A stretch of 29,164 nucleotides of DNA from Deltaproteobacteria bacterium (lineage in GTDB: Bacteria > Desulfobacterota > Desulfobacteria > Desulfobacterales > JAFDDL01), in NCBI GenBank assembly GCA_019310865.1, contig JAFDDL010000016.1, positions 1-29,164 of the forward strand, given 5' to 3'. The notes beneath the pieces are model-generated. The model had not been told where the DNA came from, searched no databases, and saw only the letters and a program-made list of their open reading frames with translations. The translations under genes and the position numbers were made by a program. Position 1 is the first letter of the stretch. Each line of letters opens with the position of its first letter. This document shows, in pieces, positions 8,541 to 18,208 of this stretch.

Positions 8541-10886
8541 TTACGAAAGCGGAGACCAGAAATTATATTCTTTGGGCGGAATTTTTCCAATCAGGTTTTT
8601 TACAAGAAAATCCAACATTTTACGAATAAAATACCCGTGGCCGACGATGGTATGATCGGCATTGGGAATGATCAACAGTTCAAAATCCTTGTTTGCTTTA
8701 ATCAACTTATCAACCAGGGCCAAAGAGGATGCCGGATGTACATTTTCATCCATATCGCCGGCTATGATCATCAATGCGCCCTTCAGTTTACCTGCCACCG
8801 TTATATTGGAATTTTCTGAATATGTTTCCTTGTCGTATAATCCGAGGAATTGCTCGACAAATGAATTCAGGTAGCAGGAAACATCATGATTTCCGGAGGA
8901 AGATATCGCCATTTTATAGAAGTCGCCATGATCGAGGATGGCGCGAGCCGCGCCATACCCGCCGGATGAATGCCCATAAATACCAACCTGTTCGATATCA
9001 AGATAGGGTCTTTCCGTCGCCAGCCTGCGAATACCGGCGATACGGTCGGGTATCCCGGCATCTTTCATGTTTTTATAGGCAACATCCTGAAAGGCTTTGG
9101 ACCTGAAGGGGGTTCCCATGCCATCGAGTATGACGACCGCCATTCCCAATTCCGCCAAAACGGAGCCCAGCATGAAATAACCTAGTTCGGCCAACTCGGT
9201 GCCGAATGAGTTTTTTGGGGTAAAAATGGCGTGAGGCCCCGGGTAAGTCCAGTCAAGAATCGGATATTTCCGGGTCGCATCAAAATCCGTCGGCAGGTAA
9301 AGCATCCCATAAATATCGGTTTCCCCATCACGGCCCTTTGTTTTAAATGGCTCCGGCCACCGCCAACCCGTCTCGAGGAGTTGGCTGACATCGGCTTCTT
9401 CCAGAACGCAGATCTGCTCCCCGTTGGTGTTTCTTACAACCGTCACCGGTGCCTTATCCACCCGGGAATAGGTGTCGATGAAGTACTGTCCCGATGGTGA
9501 AAATCCCGCATCCGAAGCTTCCGGGCTGAAGGGGCTGATACTGACGCTTAGGGGGTTTTGTTCCCTTAAGATCATGTGCTCGGCATCCTCGGGTGTCAGC
9601 AGCTTCAATCCGGTTCCGTCCAGGTTAATTCGATACATATGTCTGTAGTAGGGATCACGTTCCGCCTCCCGCCCACAGGCTGTAAAGTACAAGACCCGGG
9701 ATGTTTCATCGATGTGATGAATGTCTCTGACAACCAATTGTCCTGAAGTGATTTGATTTTTCAATTCACCCGTGTTCAAGTCATAAAGATAAAAATGCCC
9801 CCACCCATCCCGCTCGGAAAACCAGATGAATTCCCGGCTGCTTTCAATGGTGGCGACCGACCGGGAAATGTATTGTGCCCCGGCCTGGACAAACGTCTCT
9901 CCCCGTTCTTCCAGAAGTTCTCTTGTTTTTCCCGTTTTCGTCTCCGTGACCTTGAAATGAAGCGCTTTTTCCGCGCGTTCCCTATGAATCGCGTAAATGG
10001 ACCCCCCGTCCTCACGCCACCATATGAGGTCCTGCTCAATGGGGGAGGTATTTGTGGCAAGCATCGGTTCTGTGTCAAACCAGGTCTGCCGGCCATTTTC
10101 AATATCGATAACGAGATGTTCGGCCACCGTTAACTGTTCATCGCCTGGGAACGCCATGCGGACGGTAAACAACTCCGGCCGTGGATTTCCGTTATCCGGG
10201 ACATGTTGAACCAGGGGGAAACTTTTTACGCTGCGTTCATCGAGTTTATATGTCAGGATTTTTTCGGAATCGGGTGACCAGATAGCCTTCGGCAGCTGCT
10301 TTCTGCCTTCTCTTTTGGATGTTATTGTAATCAGATTGGCATCCGGTGATTTCGCATACGCGTAATGGGGTTCGCCATCACGGGTCAGTTGGTTGACTTC
10401 ACCGGTTTCGATCTGTTTAACAAAAAGATTGTTGTCCCGGGCAAAGGCGGCGTATTTTCCGTCGGGAGATAACAATTCATCCGGTTGGGGGATATATTCC
10501 GAACTTTTTGTGCAAACTTCCGTTGAAAAATCATATCTGTATCGGTAATCTCCCAGATCGAATGTCATGGCGGTTTCATCATCCGCTATCGGCAGGTTTG
10601 CTATCGGCAGGTTCTCCTCACTTATTTTTTCACCGGTTAATTCCGATAGGACACCGGCCAGCTTTTTATGGTCGAAAGCGGGTTTTTTCATCCCGGTCGC
10701 GGCATCGACAATGACAAATTCAACGCCGGTTTTTGTTTGTCTGCGATAATGAAATCGATCCGTATTCCCAATCCAGTGGGGACGAACATCGAGATTTTTC
10801 AAGTATCCGAAAATATTCCAGGCGGCATATCTTTCGGCTTTCTTGTAGTCTTCCGGCGTCAATTGTTCGGTGGGTGAAGGTGACAT
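8541..10886 (-). CDS. S9 family serine peptidase (DPP IV-like beta propeller plus alpha/beta hydrolase)
   Basis: This is a 781-residue prolyl-oligopeptidase-clan peptidase. The N-terminal two-thirds is a propeller with repeats such as LSPDGKYAAFARDNNLFV and IWFSERDGWGHFYLYDL; the C-terminal hydrolase carries the catalytic triad Ser640 (GHSSGG), Asp713 (GDMDENVH) and His745 (NADHTI). The Asp-His spacing of 32 equals that of human DPP IV. I do not see the paired glutamates that give DPP IV its dipeptidyl specificity, so 'dipeptidyl peptidase' should not be assumed. The ATG at 10886 is preferred over a TTG four codons earlier because TTGGAG sits 6 nt upstream. There is no signal peptide. It lies 31 bp after the amidase gene. 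An in-frame 15-bp tandem duplication near residues 91-100 gives the doubled tract NLPIANLPIA. Confidence 0.9.
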   Translation of the reverse strand: MSPSPTEQLTPEDYKKAERYAAWNIFGYLKNLDVRPHWIGNTDRFHYRRQTKTGVEFVIVDAATGMKKPAFDHKKLAGVLSELTGEKISEENLPIANLPIADDETAMTFDLGDYRYRYDFSTEVCTKSSEYIPQPDELLSPDGKYAAFARDNNLFVKQIETGEVNQLTRDGEPHYAYAKSPDANLITITSKREGRKQLPKAIWSPDSEKILTYKLDERSVKSFPLVQHVPDNGNPRPELFTVRMAFPGDEQLTVAEHLVIDIENGRQTWFDTEPMLATNTSPIEQDLIWWREDGGSIYAIHRERAEKALHFKVTETKTGKTRELLEERGETFVQAGAQYISRSVATIESSREFIWFSERDGWGHFYLYDLNTGELKNQITSGQLVVRDIHHIDETSRVLYFTACGREAERDPYYRHMYRINLDGTGLKLLTPEDAEHMILREQNPLSVSISPFSPEASDAGFSPSGQYFIDTYSRVDKAPVTVVRNTNGEQICVLEEADVSQLLETGWRWPEPFKTKGRDGETDIYGMLYLPTDFDATRKYPILDWTYPGPHAIFTPKNSFGTELAELGYFMLGSVLAELGMAVVILDGMGTPFRSKAFQDVAYKNMKDAGIPDRIAGIRRLATERPYLDIEQVGIYGHSSGGYGAARAILDHGDFYKMAISSSGNHDVSCYLNSFVEQFLGLYDKETYSENSNITVAGKLKGALMIIAGDMDENVHPASSLALVDKLIKANKDFELLIIPNADHTIVGHGYFIRKMLDFLVKNLIGKIPPKEYNFWSPLS

Positions 10887-10917
10887 TTGCAGCTCCAATA
10901 AAAATTTAGTTAAAAAG

Positions 10918-12324
10918 TCAGTACCCCGGTGCCGTTCTCGGCCAGGGACTTATCTGTTCCAGAATACGGGCCAGTCGTAACGGAATCTCATCCTGGTGGC
11001 GACGCGCGGTAATCATCAGCCCGACCGGAAGGCCGTCCGAAGTAAGGCCGGCCGGTACGGAGATGGACGGATTCCAGCATGCGTTTGCCACCAGACCGAA
11101 CGGTTCGGCAGGGGCCTCATTCCCATTTATGGTTGTCAGCATCGTCGCATCGGCATCATATGCCCGACAAGCTGTCGTGGGTGAGAGAAGAATATCCGTT
11201 TCACGAAACAGCTCGGCCACCGGCGCTTCGATGGTCTGAAATACCTTATTTGCGGTGTAAATATCTTCATCCGATATATCTGTTTCACGATCCAATAAAA
11301 ACTGAATATTGGGACTCAATTTATCCATATTGTCCGGTAAAACCCCCATTAAGTGAAAACCGATTTTAATTTTATGCACAATTGTTTTCATCCAATGGCG
11401 GGTTATATTCGGCGGATTAAAACCGGTGTCCAACCGGATCAGCCCGGCAGCGGAAATCAGTTTATCCGCAGCGGCCCCGGCAATCTCCGCGACCTCATCT
11501 TCCACGGAGGCATAACCGTAATCGGCTGACCACACCGCACGCAACCCTTTCACATCAAGATTTTCGATGGCATCTTCATATCGGATATTGGGTTTGGGCA
11601 GCGTTCTGCGGTCACGAGGATCAGGGCCTGCCATGATGTCCAGCAACCGCGCAGTATCCGCAACCGTCGATGTTATCACACCGTTACAGTCCAAGTCGTC
11701 AAAACCGCTTTCACTGGGAATTCGGCCGGTACTTGGTTTTAGACCCACCAACCCGGTGAAGGCGGCCGGAGATCGAATGGAGCCGGCGGCATCCCCCCCT
11801 GTACAGAAAGGGACCATGCCGGCGGATACGGCAGCCGAAGACCCGCCGCTGCTTCCACCGGGAGTCTTGTTCAGGTTCCATGGGTTTCGCGTCACGCCCC
11901 ATAGCGTCGTATGGGTTGCCGAGTCCAACCCGAATTCCGAAGCCGCCACCATCCCCACCGGAATAGCCCCGTGCGTTCTTAGTCGGGCAATAAACAAATC
12001 ATCGTTTTTCGACGGGGGCGCATCCTTGTAAAAATAAGATCCATAAGTGCTCGGCATGCCGCTGCAATGGTTGAGGTCCTTTACGCCGAAAGGAACGCCG
12101 GCCAATGGGCCCGGATCTTCCCCTTTTTCAACCCGTTTGTCGATTTTATCGGCGATGCGATACGCTTCTTTTTCATTCAGAAAAATAAAGGCATTAATCT
12201 CTTTATTCTTCTTCTTTATCTGCTTGAAGCATTCTTCCACAATGTCTTTTGCCTTCCGTTGACCGCTCCGAACAGCTTCGGCGATGTCAATAACGGTATC
12301 CATGGGAACTGGTAAATTTTTCAT
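10918..12324 (-). CDS. amidase signature family hydrolase
   Basis: This 468-residue protein belongs to the amidase signature family (GatA, FAAH and nitrile-pathway amidases), which hydrolyses carboxamides with a Ser-Ser-Lys triad. The lysine lies in GVPFGVKDL, the bridging serine in GGSSGGSSAAV and the nucleophile in GGDAAGSIRSPAA. The length is typical for a stand-alone amidase, and no gatB or gatC is nearby, so it is unlikely to be the tRNA amidotransferase subunit. The ATG at 12324 has only a weak, distant ribosome binding site. The gene is followed after 31 bp by the S9 peptidase gene and preceded by the disrupted transporter, consistent with a role in opening amide bonds of a transported substrate. 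Confidence 0.9.
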   Translation of the reverse strand: MKNLPVPMDTVIDIAEAVRSGQRKAKDIVEECFKQIKKKNKEINAFIFLNEKEAYRIADKIDKRVEKGEDPGPLAGVPFGVKDLNHCSGMPSTYGSYFYKDAPPSKNDDLFIARLRTHGAIPVGMVAASEFGLDSATHTTLWGVTRNPWNLNKTPGGSSGGSSAAVSAGMVPFCTGGDAAGSIRSPAAFTGLVGLKPSTGRIPSESGFDDLDCNGVITSTVADTARLLDIMAGPDPRDRRTLPKPNIRYEDAIENLDVKGLRAVWSADYGYASVEDEVAEIAGAAADKLISAAGLIRLDTGFNPPNITRHWMKTIVHKIKIGFHLMGVLPDNMDKLSPNIQFLLDRETDISDEDIYTANKVFQTIEAPVAELFRETDILLSPTTACRAYDADATMLTTINGNEAPAEPFGLVANACWNPSISVPAGLTSDGLPVGLMITARRHQDEIPLRLARILEQISPWPRTAPGY

Positions 12325-12421
12325 AATAGCGTATCTTTATATCCTTAGATTAAGCCTTTTATCAGAAACATCCACGCAAAAGCATGTATGTTGTCATCAG
12401 GTCATTATTCATTTTTTACTA

Positions 12422-13679
12422 TCAGCCTTCAAACTTCCCCGCAAAGCGGGGCTCAGGTTCTTTGGATTGCCCAGTCAGCTGTTCAAGGATTTCTGCATGG
12501 CGCTTCTTGGTTAAAGGGAAAAACCATAAAATAATCCCGCCGATCACGCTCAGGATGGTCGGGAAGATAAGCACGGTGAACAGAAGCCCCGAAATAGCTG
12601 TCTGACTATTCTCAACATGAAACCGATACCCAAAAATATTAATCACATAAAACCCAATCGATCCTCCCAATGCGAAGTTCGCTTTAACCATCAATGCGGA
12701 AAGGGCCGAATACTTACCCGCCCGATTGATACCGCTTTTCAACCGGTCTTCATCGACAATATCCCCCATAATCGTTATGGGTAGCAGGGTGGTGGCACCC
12801 GATAGAAGGCCAAAAATGAAGGCCGAAAAAAGTACGGGTATGAAAGCCCCCGGTCCCGGTGGCCACAAAAGCAGTCGCTAAAACAGTGGAGAATTTACTG
12901 CCGATTTTTAAGTACCCATCTATCCAGATATACAGCGTCGACATCATCGCGCCCTGACCGATTCCCAACATCAAGTACCCGATGGTGAAATGCCAGAACG
13001 TTCTGTTTTTCTGAATTGATTTTAATGAGGAAATCAGTGTCGCTGCTTTTCCTGAGGCATATATTCCTTTTGGAACCGTCGTGACCGTTAATAGCGTGAA
13101 CAGGGGCAATGTAACGGCAATCATAATTCCAATCGCTTTTAGCACGTCAGCATTGTATTCACTTGTTTTAAAAATCGGGTACATGATCAGTGGAAACAAC
13201 ATAAATACCATGTTTCCAAACTGTCCGGCGATTTGGTAAAAAGAAAAAATCTTTGATCTTTCTTTGTAATCACTGGAAAGTTCGATTCCCCAAGCGTTGT
13301 AAGGAACAAGCTGGATTGTCATCATGAAATAAACCAGTAGCAGACAGGATAAAAAATAAAAAAATCCAGCGTCCGGCGACGGTGTAAAGATCAGGTACAC
13401 AGGGACCACCATCCCGAACGATCCCAGTATCATCCAGGGTTTTCGATGTCCCAGGGGCGTCTTGATCTTATCGGACAGATACCCGATAGTCGGGTCGGTC
13501 ACGGCATCAAACAGACGACCGATAAACAGGGCTGTACCAATGGCGGCCATACTGACCGTGGAATGCTTGGCATAGTAGCCGGGCAATACGGAAAGAAGCG
13601 GCATCATCAACATGGAAACCCAAAAAAACGGCAGGGAGAACGATATTAATGTGATTATGGAATGTTGATTCTCTTTCAT
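12422..13679 (-). pseudogene. GPH-family (MelB-like) MFS cation symporter with a frameshift
   Basis: Two overlapping frames encode the two halves of one glycoside-pentoside-hexuronide:cation symporter. The first (from ATG 13679) holds transmembrane helices and the GPH signature DPTIGYLSDKIKTPLGHRKPW. The second, up to the stop at 12422, holds the later helices and the diagnostic GDIVDEDRLKSG stretch. The break maps to a run of five C (12847-12851, five G in the coding strand): removing one G joins the halves as ATGTGAFIPVLF, giving about 419 residues. This could be an inactivating mutation, a slippage variant or a sequencing error. Related transporters carry sugars or other organic solutes with Na+ or H+. 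Its position between regulator and amidase suggests inner-membrane uptake of the locus's substrate. Confidence 0.85.
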
Positions 13680-13866
13680 GTAATAGACTATAGCTTTTCA
13701 AAGACGGGATTGCATCTATCGATAGGTATATTTTAGGATATATTTACTTAGTGCCCATCCACAATTGGCTAATTTTTTCGATTTCTGGATGGACACTACT
13801 AAGGGTTCGCGCAAAGTCGGTCTATCTGAGAGGTCAAACTGCGGTTTTGCATACAGCTCCGGGGTG
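13680..13866. other. gap between regulator and transporter genes
   Basis: This 187-bp gap lies downstream of the regulator gene and upstream of the transporter gene, both on the minus strand. It contains the short palindromic element at 13748-13802. The rest is AT-rich near the transporter start, but I see no convincing promoter boxes and only a poor ribosome binding site. The palindrome could attenuate or terminate transcription between the two genes. Confidence 0.5.
13748..13802. repeat. MITE-like palindromic element, short form (55 bp)
   Basis: AGTGCCCATCCA (13750-13761) and TGGATGGACACT (13786-13797) form a 12-bp inverted repeat with one mismatch. The inner left arm (CACAATTGGCTAATTTT) closely matches the long element at 1750 (CACAAATGGCCAATTTG), and the right arm matches its right end, so this copy looks like the long form with about 130 bp lost from the middle. 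A near-match ACTT/ACTA flanks the core and may be a degenerate target duplication. Confidence 0.7.
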
Positions 13867-16614
13867 TTATTGTTCACCCGAAAGCAATCCCAGTTCCCTG
13901 GAAATGGAAACAGCCTTCATACGCCCACTGACATCAAGTTTTCCGTAAATATTGTGCAAATGGACTTTCACCGTTCCAATTGAAATATACAGTTCCTGGG
14001 CGATTTCTTTATTGGATAGGCCCCGGTCGATGAGCCTCAGAACTTCCAGCTCTCTTCGGCTGAGTTGTTCCGGTATTTCGGGGTGAGACTTTTGACGTTT
14101 AGGGTCTGCGTCGGATTTGTCTTTGAGAAATGCAGTTAGCAATGTTTTTACATGTTCCGGAACGATATTCCTTGTTTTTGCTTTTAATAACAAAAGCTTC
14201 ATCTGGGTTCCTTCGTTAAGGAACAGTCGGGAATATCCTTCGGGGCTTGCCAATGATAGGGCTTTTTTGAGCGATTGGAGGGATTTTTCCGTCGATCCCC
14301 GGCTATCATAAGCCATCGATTCAAGAATGAGCAGCTCGAGGAGACGTCCTATCCACCCCCCTTCCCGGTAAACCCGTTTCCAATTGGAAATCAGTTCAAA
14401 AACAGGGGTTAGATCGATATCCTTTCCGTGACGATGGTGTGCAACCATTGTTCGCGCGATAACGATCATATTAAAATATGCGAATTCGTCACCAATGCCA
14501 AGTCCCGGAGCTTCGAGAGAAGGATCCAGTTTCTTAAGACCGGACCATCGTGTGGTCGCCTCAATGTCTCCAGCCAACAATCTCACCTGCGCTCGGACAG
14601 CTTCTGAATAACGGGTTGCTTTCTTACCCTTTTCGGTATTTTCAATACTGTTTTCAATCTCTTTTTCATTCGTTCCCAACAGGGTTTGAAGCTGTGAAAA
14701 AGTCCCAAAACCGGTAATTTTCTGTGCAGTATCGATCGTTAATGCAATTCGTTCAAGCCCTTTTTTTATAAATAATGACGCCGCTTCAAGCTCATTCCGT
14801 TCCATCAATATATATCCGAGATTTAGATAAATCGGCCCTGAGGCGGGTAACATTCGGTCTTTTTCAGCCGGCATGACGGTTGCGTTCAATACGTTTCGGC
14901 ACTCCCGTTCGGCTTCGCTCAGGTTGCCTTGCAGCCGCGTTACTCTCACTTTTAAACCCAACGAATCCAATTCAATATAAAGTCGTTGCTTTTCACGGGC
15001 GACCTTACTGGCTTCATCGAAAGCCTGCCAGGCACGGTTCCCCTCCCCCAATTCAAGGTATGCCTCGCCGATCAGGTTGAAAAAAACACCCCGATAAAAA
15101 TTGGAAATAGGGGTATCCTCCGTGCCGTCCATTTCGCCTCTGATCAGTTCGATGATTTTTCGAGGATCTCGTAAACGCAATCTTTCCAAAAGTATTCTAA
15201 GGGGGGATAACATTTTCCTGGCGGTCCCCACCGCCTGAAGCCCGTTTTCTCCAATAGGGTTGTCGTTCAACCGGTTCTCTATTTCCGTCAGCTTCTCTTT
15301 TAATTGATCCAGGGGACTTAATCCCTGCCAGAAAAGTGAATAGACATGAAGCGCATCGATAACGGGATGTGACGTCACCAGTTGCTCCGGTAAGGATTCA
15401 AACCATTCGGTAGGACTCCAAAACCCGCGCTTGAAAAACATATCCATGGCATGCTGTTCTATGAGACGTGCGGCTGCTTCGTAGTCGGGTGCTTTTAAAA
15501 AATTCCGAACGGCCTCCTCGAAGTATCCGTTCCGTTCAAACCAGTGTCCGGCGCGAATATAGAGTTCCGGTATAATTTGAGGCAGCCTCAACTTCAGTTG
15601 ATGAATGAGCAGATCGGAAAATAACGAATGATAGCGATACCAATGCCGCCGGTTGTCCAGAGGGACAACAAACAGATTGGTTTTGTCAAGATACTCCAGG
15701 ATGCCATAGCTTATTCCGGTGTTTTCATAATCAAACACCACCGCATCGCACAAGGCGGCGTTAAACCGCTCCAGAACAGCCGTCTTCATCAGGAACATCT
15801 GTCTTTCTTTCGTCTGTTTGGAAAAGATCTCATCCGTCAGGTAATCAATGATGTAACGGTGGTCCCCGGCAAACTGACGGATAAATTCGTCGGGATTCGG
15901 CTCATTTTTAATGGAGACCGCAGCCAACCGAAGACCGGCAATCCATCCTTCCGTACGCTCCGCCAATGTCGCGATTTGTTTCTCCGAGAGCTGCCGGTCA
16001 ATGGTTTCGTTCATTAACGTTTCAGTCTCTTTTAATGTAAAGCGCAAGTCCTGCATGCCGATATCCGTGATCAGCCCCCCGGCACGAAACCTTGCCAGGG
16101 TCAGGGGCGGTTCCTCGCGACTGATCAGTACCAGGTGCAATTGATGCGGTTGGTTGTCTATGAGAAACTGAAGTGCATCATTGATTGCGGCGTTTTTGAC
16201 GGCCTGATAGTCATCGAGCACCAATACGAACGGATCCGGCAATGTGGACATATCGTTGATAAGCGTTGTCATCAGATCTTGAATCGGCGGTAATCTCGGG
16301 GCTTCCATTGCCGCTTGAATGGTCATCCCAATTTTTTTTTCAATCCGCTGTAAAGCGGCCACCAAATAATCCAGAAATCGCTGAAGGATATTGTCATTGT
16401 CATCCAGGGAGAGCCAGGAACAAGGGATTTCCATCTTTTTTAGCCAGACGCCCACGACAGTGGTCTTGCCGAATCCTGCAGGCGCTGTCACCAGCGAAAC
16501 GGATCGTTCCCTTTTATATCCTTCATCAAGTTTCGCTAAAAGCCGAGGCAGTGGTACCAGGTTCGGTACCTGGGGGGGCAGTGTTAATTTGGTCGATAAT
16601 ATCGAAGTGGTCAT
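13867..16614 (-). CDS. MalT/LAL-type LuxR family ATP-dependent transcriptional regulator
   Basis: This 915-residue regulator has the layout of MalT: an N-terminal NTPase with Walker A APAGFGKTT (residues 44-52) and Walker B FVLVLDDYQ (about 130), a long helical repeat (TPR/SUPR-like) sensor region, and a C-terminal LuxR helix-turn-helix (about 850-910; RRELEVLRLIDRGLSNKEIA). Such proteins bind an inducer and ATP, then activate nearby catabolic operons. The ATG at 16614 lies 7 bp beyond the stop of the acyl-CoA ligase gene, so the two are co-transcribed and probably translationally coupled. A run of nine A in the coding strand (16332-16340) is a possible slippage site. It most likely controls this left block; its ligand is unknown. 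Confidence 0.92.
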   Translation of the reverse strand: MTTSILSTKLTLPPQVPNLVPLPRLLAKLDEGYKRERSVSLVTAPAGFGKTTVVGVWLKKMEIPCSWLSLDDNDNILQRFLDYLVAALQRIEKKIGMTIQAAMEAPRLPPIQDLMTTLINDMSTLPDPFVLVLDDYQAVKNAAINDALQFLIDNQPHQLHLVLISREEPPLTLARFRAGGLITDIGMQDLRFTLKETETLMNETIDRQLSEKQIATLAERTEGWIAGLRLAAVSIKNEPNPDEFIRQFAGDHRYIIDYLTDEIFSKQTKERQMFLMKTAVLERFNAALCDAVVFDYENTGISYGILEYLDKTNLFVVPLDNRRHWYRYHSLFSDLLIHQLKLRLPQIIPELYIRAGHWFERNGYFEEAVRNFLKAPDYEAAARLIEQHAMDMFFKRGFWSPTEWFESLPEQLVTSHPVIDALHVYSLFWQGLSPLDQLKEKLTEIENRLNDNPIGENGLQAVGTARKMLSPLRILLERLRLRDPRKIIELIRGEMDGTEDTPISNFYRGVFFNLIGEAYLELGEGNRAWQAFDEASKVAREKQRLYIELDSLGLKVRVTRLQGNLSEAERECRNVLNATVMPAEKDRMLPASGPIYLNLGYILMERNELEAASLFIKKGLERIALTIDTAQKITGFGTFSQLQTLLGTNEKEIENSIENTEKGKKATRYSEAVRAQVRLLAGDIEATTRWSGLKKLDPSLEAPGLGIGDEFAYFNMIVIARTMVAHHRHGKDIDLTPVFELISNWKRVYREGGWIGRLLELLILESMAYDSRGSTEKSLQSLKKALSLASPEGYSRLFLNEGTQMKLLLLKAKTRNIVPEHVKTLLTAFLKDKSDADPKRQKSHPEIPEQLSRRELEVLRLIDRGLSNKEIAQELYISIGTVKVHLHNIYGKLDVSGRMKAVSISRELGLLSGEQ

Positions 16615-16621
16615 GGACTAA

Positions 16622-18208
16622 TCATATCTCCGGCAACCGTTTCCGAAGATCGACTTTTGAAATCTTTTCAAGCGTCGATCTGGGAAACTCATCCACGATA
16701 TAAACAGCTGTCGGCACTTTGAAATCGGCCAGATCCTTCCTGCACGCAGAAAGGATGATCTCTTCGATATTTTCCGGTGCGTGAGGGAGGGGGATGACAA
16801 ACGCCACCGGCACCTCGTCGAGCATTCGATGCTTCTGGCCGACCACGGCCACCTCGTTCACAACACCCGTTGCATTAATTACCCCTTCGATTTCAGCTGT
16901 CGCAACATTTTCCGCTCCCACCTTCAACATATCCTTATCACGATCAGCGAAGAGAAAGTGGCCTTCCTTGGTTACCGTCACCAGGTCCCCCGTGTGAAAC
17001 CACCCCGCCTCATCAAAGCTATCCCGGGTGGCTTCGGGATTTTTGAAATATTCCAGGAAGAGGGAAATTCCCCGTACACCCCGGATCAGCAGATGTCCGG
17101 TCTCTCCCGACTCCACAGGGGAACCGTCATCGTCGACCACGGCAATATCATATTCCGGTGCCGGATAACCTATGGACATCAGCGGTTCCTTTTGATGGAG
17201 GTTCCCCACCACCCCGTGGGTTATGGTTTCCGTCATGCCCCAAAACCCAAGTGTCTTTACACCGAAAGCCTCCTCAACCTGCGGTAAGGATACAGCAACC
17301 CCCCAAAAGCGATAATGGTGCCTGGCGGGAATTTCCACCGTCATGAGCGCCTTGACCGAAAAGGGAATCATGGATGCCCATGTGCATTTGTGACGAAGGG
17401 ATACTTCCCAAAATCGACTGACTGAGAATTTCGGCAGAAGAACCACGGTGGCCCCAACCCATAAACTGGCAAGTACGGAATATGCCTGGGCATTGGTGTG
17501 AAAGAGGGGGTTGAAACACAACGTGATATCGTCGGATCTTAACATAAAATGGCATGCATTGACCTGGGCACCCCAAAGTGCATTGGCATGCGTCCAAAGC
17601 ACGGCTTTCGGTCGGGATGTGGTGCCGGATGTGTATTGGATCCCAACAGGGCTCATGGGATCGTGGGCTCGATCCGGAGCCTTTTCAGGATCGCCGTATA
17701 GGCTGGAAAAGGGCTCATATCCGCCACGTCGTTTTTCCTCCGGAGCCTTTGCCGTCGGATTTGTTTCGATAACAACCATCCAACTGATATTTTCGGCATT
17801 TGCCGCCACAAGGTCCGCCAAGGCGGGCTGGGTGATGGCACCGACAATTTCGGAATGCTCTGCAAAATAGGCCAGATCGTTTCCCACCGAGCGCGTGTTT
17901 GTCGTCACTGCCACCGCTCCGATTCTGGCGCATGCATACCAGGCTAAAATGAGCTCAGGACAATTATCCAGGTGAATAAGGACCCGATCTCCGGCGCAAA
18001 CCCCCCGCGCGATCAATCCGGCGGCAATGCTTGATACGTCATCCGCAAATGTCTTATAAGTCCAGGAGCGCGAGGGACCCTGAAAAGGTTCCCAGATGAG
18101 AAAGACATGGTCCGCATGGTGCGTTGCATGATGTTCCACCAACCACGGCACATCCCGCCCTGAATAGGATAAACCCTTACCTGTCATCATCGTATTATTT
18201 GCGACCAT
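16622..18208 (-). CDS. CaiC-like AMP-forming acyl-CoA ligase
   Basis: This 528-residue class I adenylate-forming enzyme activates a carboxylic acid to its CoA thioester using ATP. The P-loop motif reads YTSGTTSRPKAV (192-203). The Ser in place of the usual Gly is, as I recall, also found in crotonobetaine/carnitine-CoA ligase CaiC, but the final Gly-to-Ala change is less usual. The hinge and AMP motifs GWFHTGDL and DRDKDMLKVGAENV are intact, and the C-terminal catalytic lysine is probably Lys515 in STLEKISK. The ATG at 18208 is chosen because AAGGAG sits about 8 nt upstream; a start 10 codons earlier has none. It is the first gene of the left block, directly ahead of the regulator. The acid is unknown; the dehydratase-family enzyme downstream suggests further CoA-ester chemistry. 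Confidence 0.9.
   Translation of the reverse strand: MVANNTMMTGKGLSYSGRDVPWLVEHHATHHADHVFLIWEPFQGPSRSWTYKTFADDVSSIAAGLIARGVCAGDRVLIHLDNCPELILAWYACARIGAVAVTTNTRSVGNDLAYFAEHSEIVGAITQPALADLVAANAENISWMVVIETNPTAKAPEEKRRGGYEPFSSLYGDPEKAPDRAHDPMSPVGIQYTSGTTSRPKAVLWTHANALWGAQVNACHFMLRSDDITLCFNPLFHTNAQAYSVLASLWVGATVVLLPKFSVSRFWEVSLRHKCTWASMIPFSVKALMTVEIPARHHYRFWGVAVSLPQVEEAFGVKTLGFWGMTETITHGVVGNLHQKEPLMSIGYPAPEYDIAVVDDDGSPVESGETGHLLIRGVRGISLFLEYFKNPEATRDSFDEAGWFHTGDLVTVTKEGHFLFADRDKDMLKVGAENVATAEIEGVINATGVVNEVAVVGQKHRMLDEVPVAFVIPLPHAPENIEEIILSACRKDLADFKVPTAVYIVDEFPRSTLEKISKVDLRKRLPEI

Noticed and set aside
5785..10886. microcystin- or siderophore-specific locus
   Set aside because: The peptidase types do not match mlr genes, and no siderophore synthesis, TonB/ExbBD or iron-regulatory site could be seen.
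10918..12324. GatA subunit of the tRNA amidotransferase
   Set aside because: No gatB or gatC nearby and the context is catabolic; a stand-alone amidase fits better.
16332..16340. nine-base A/T run in the regulator gene as a frameshift
   Set aside because: The frame continues intact on both sides into recognised domains; only noted as a possible slippage site.
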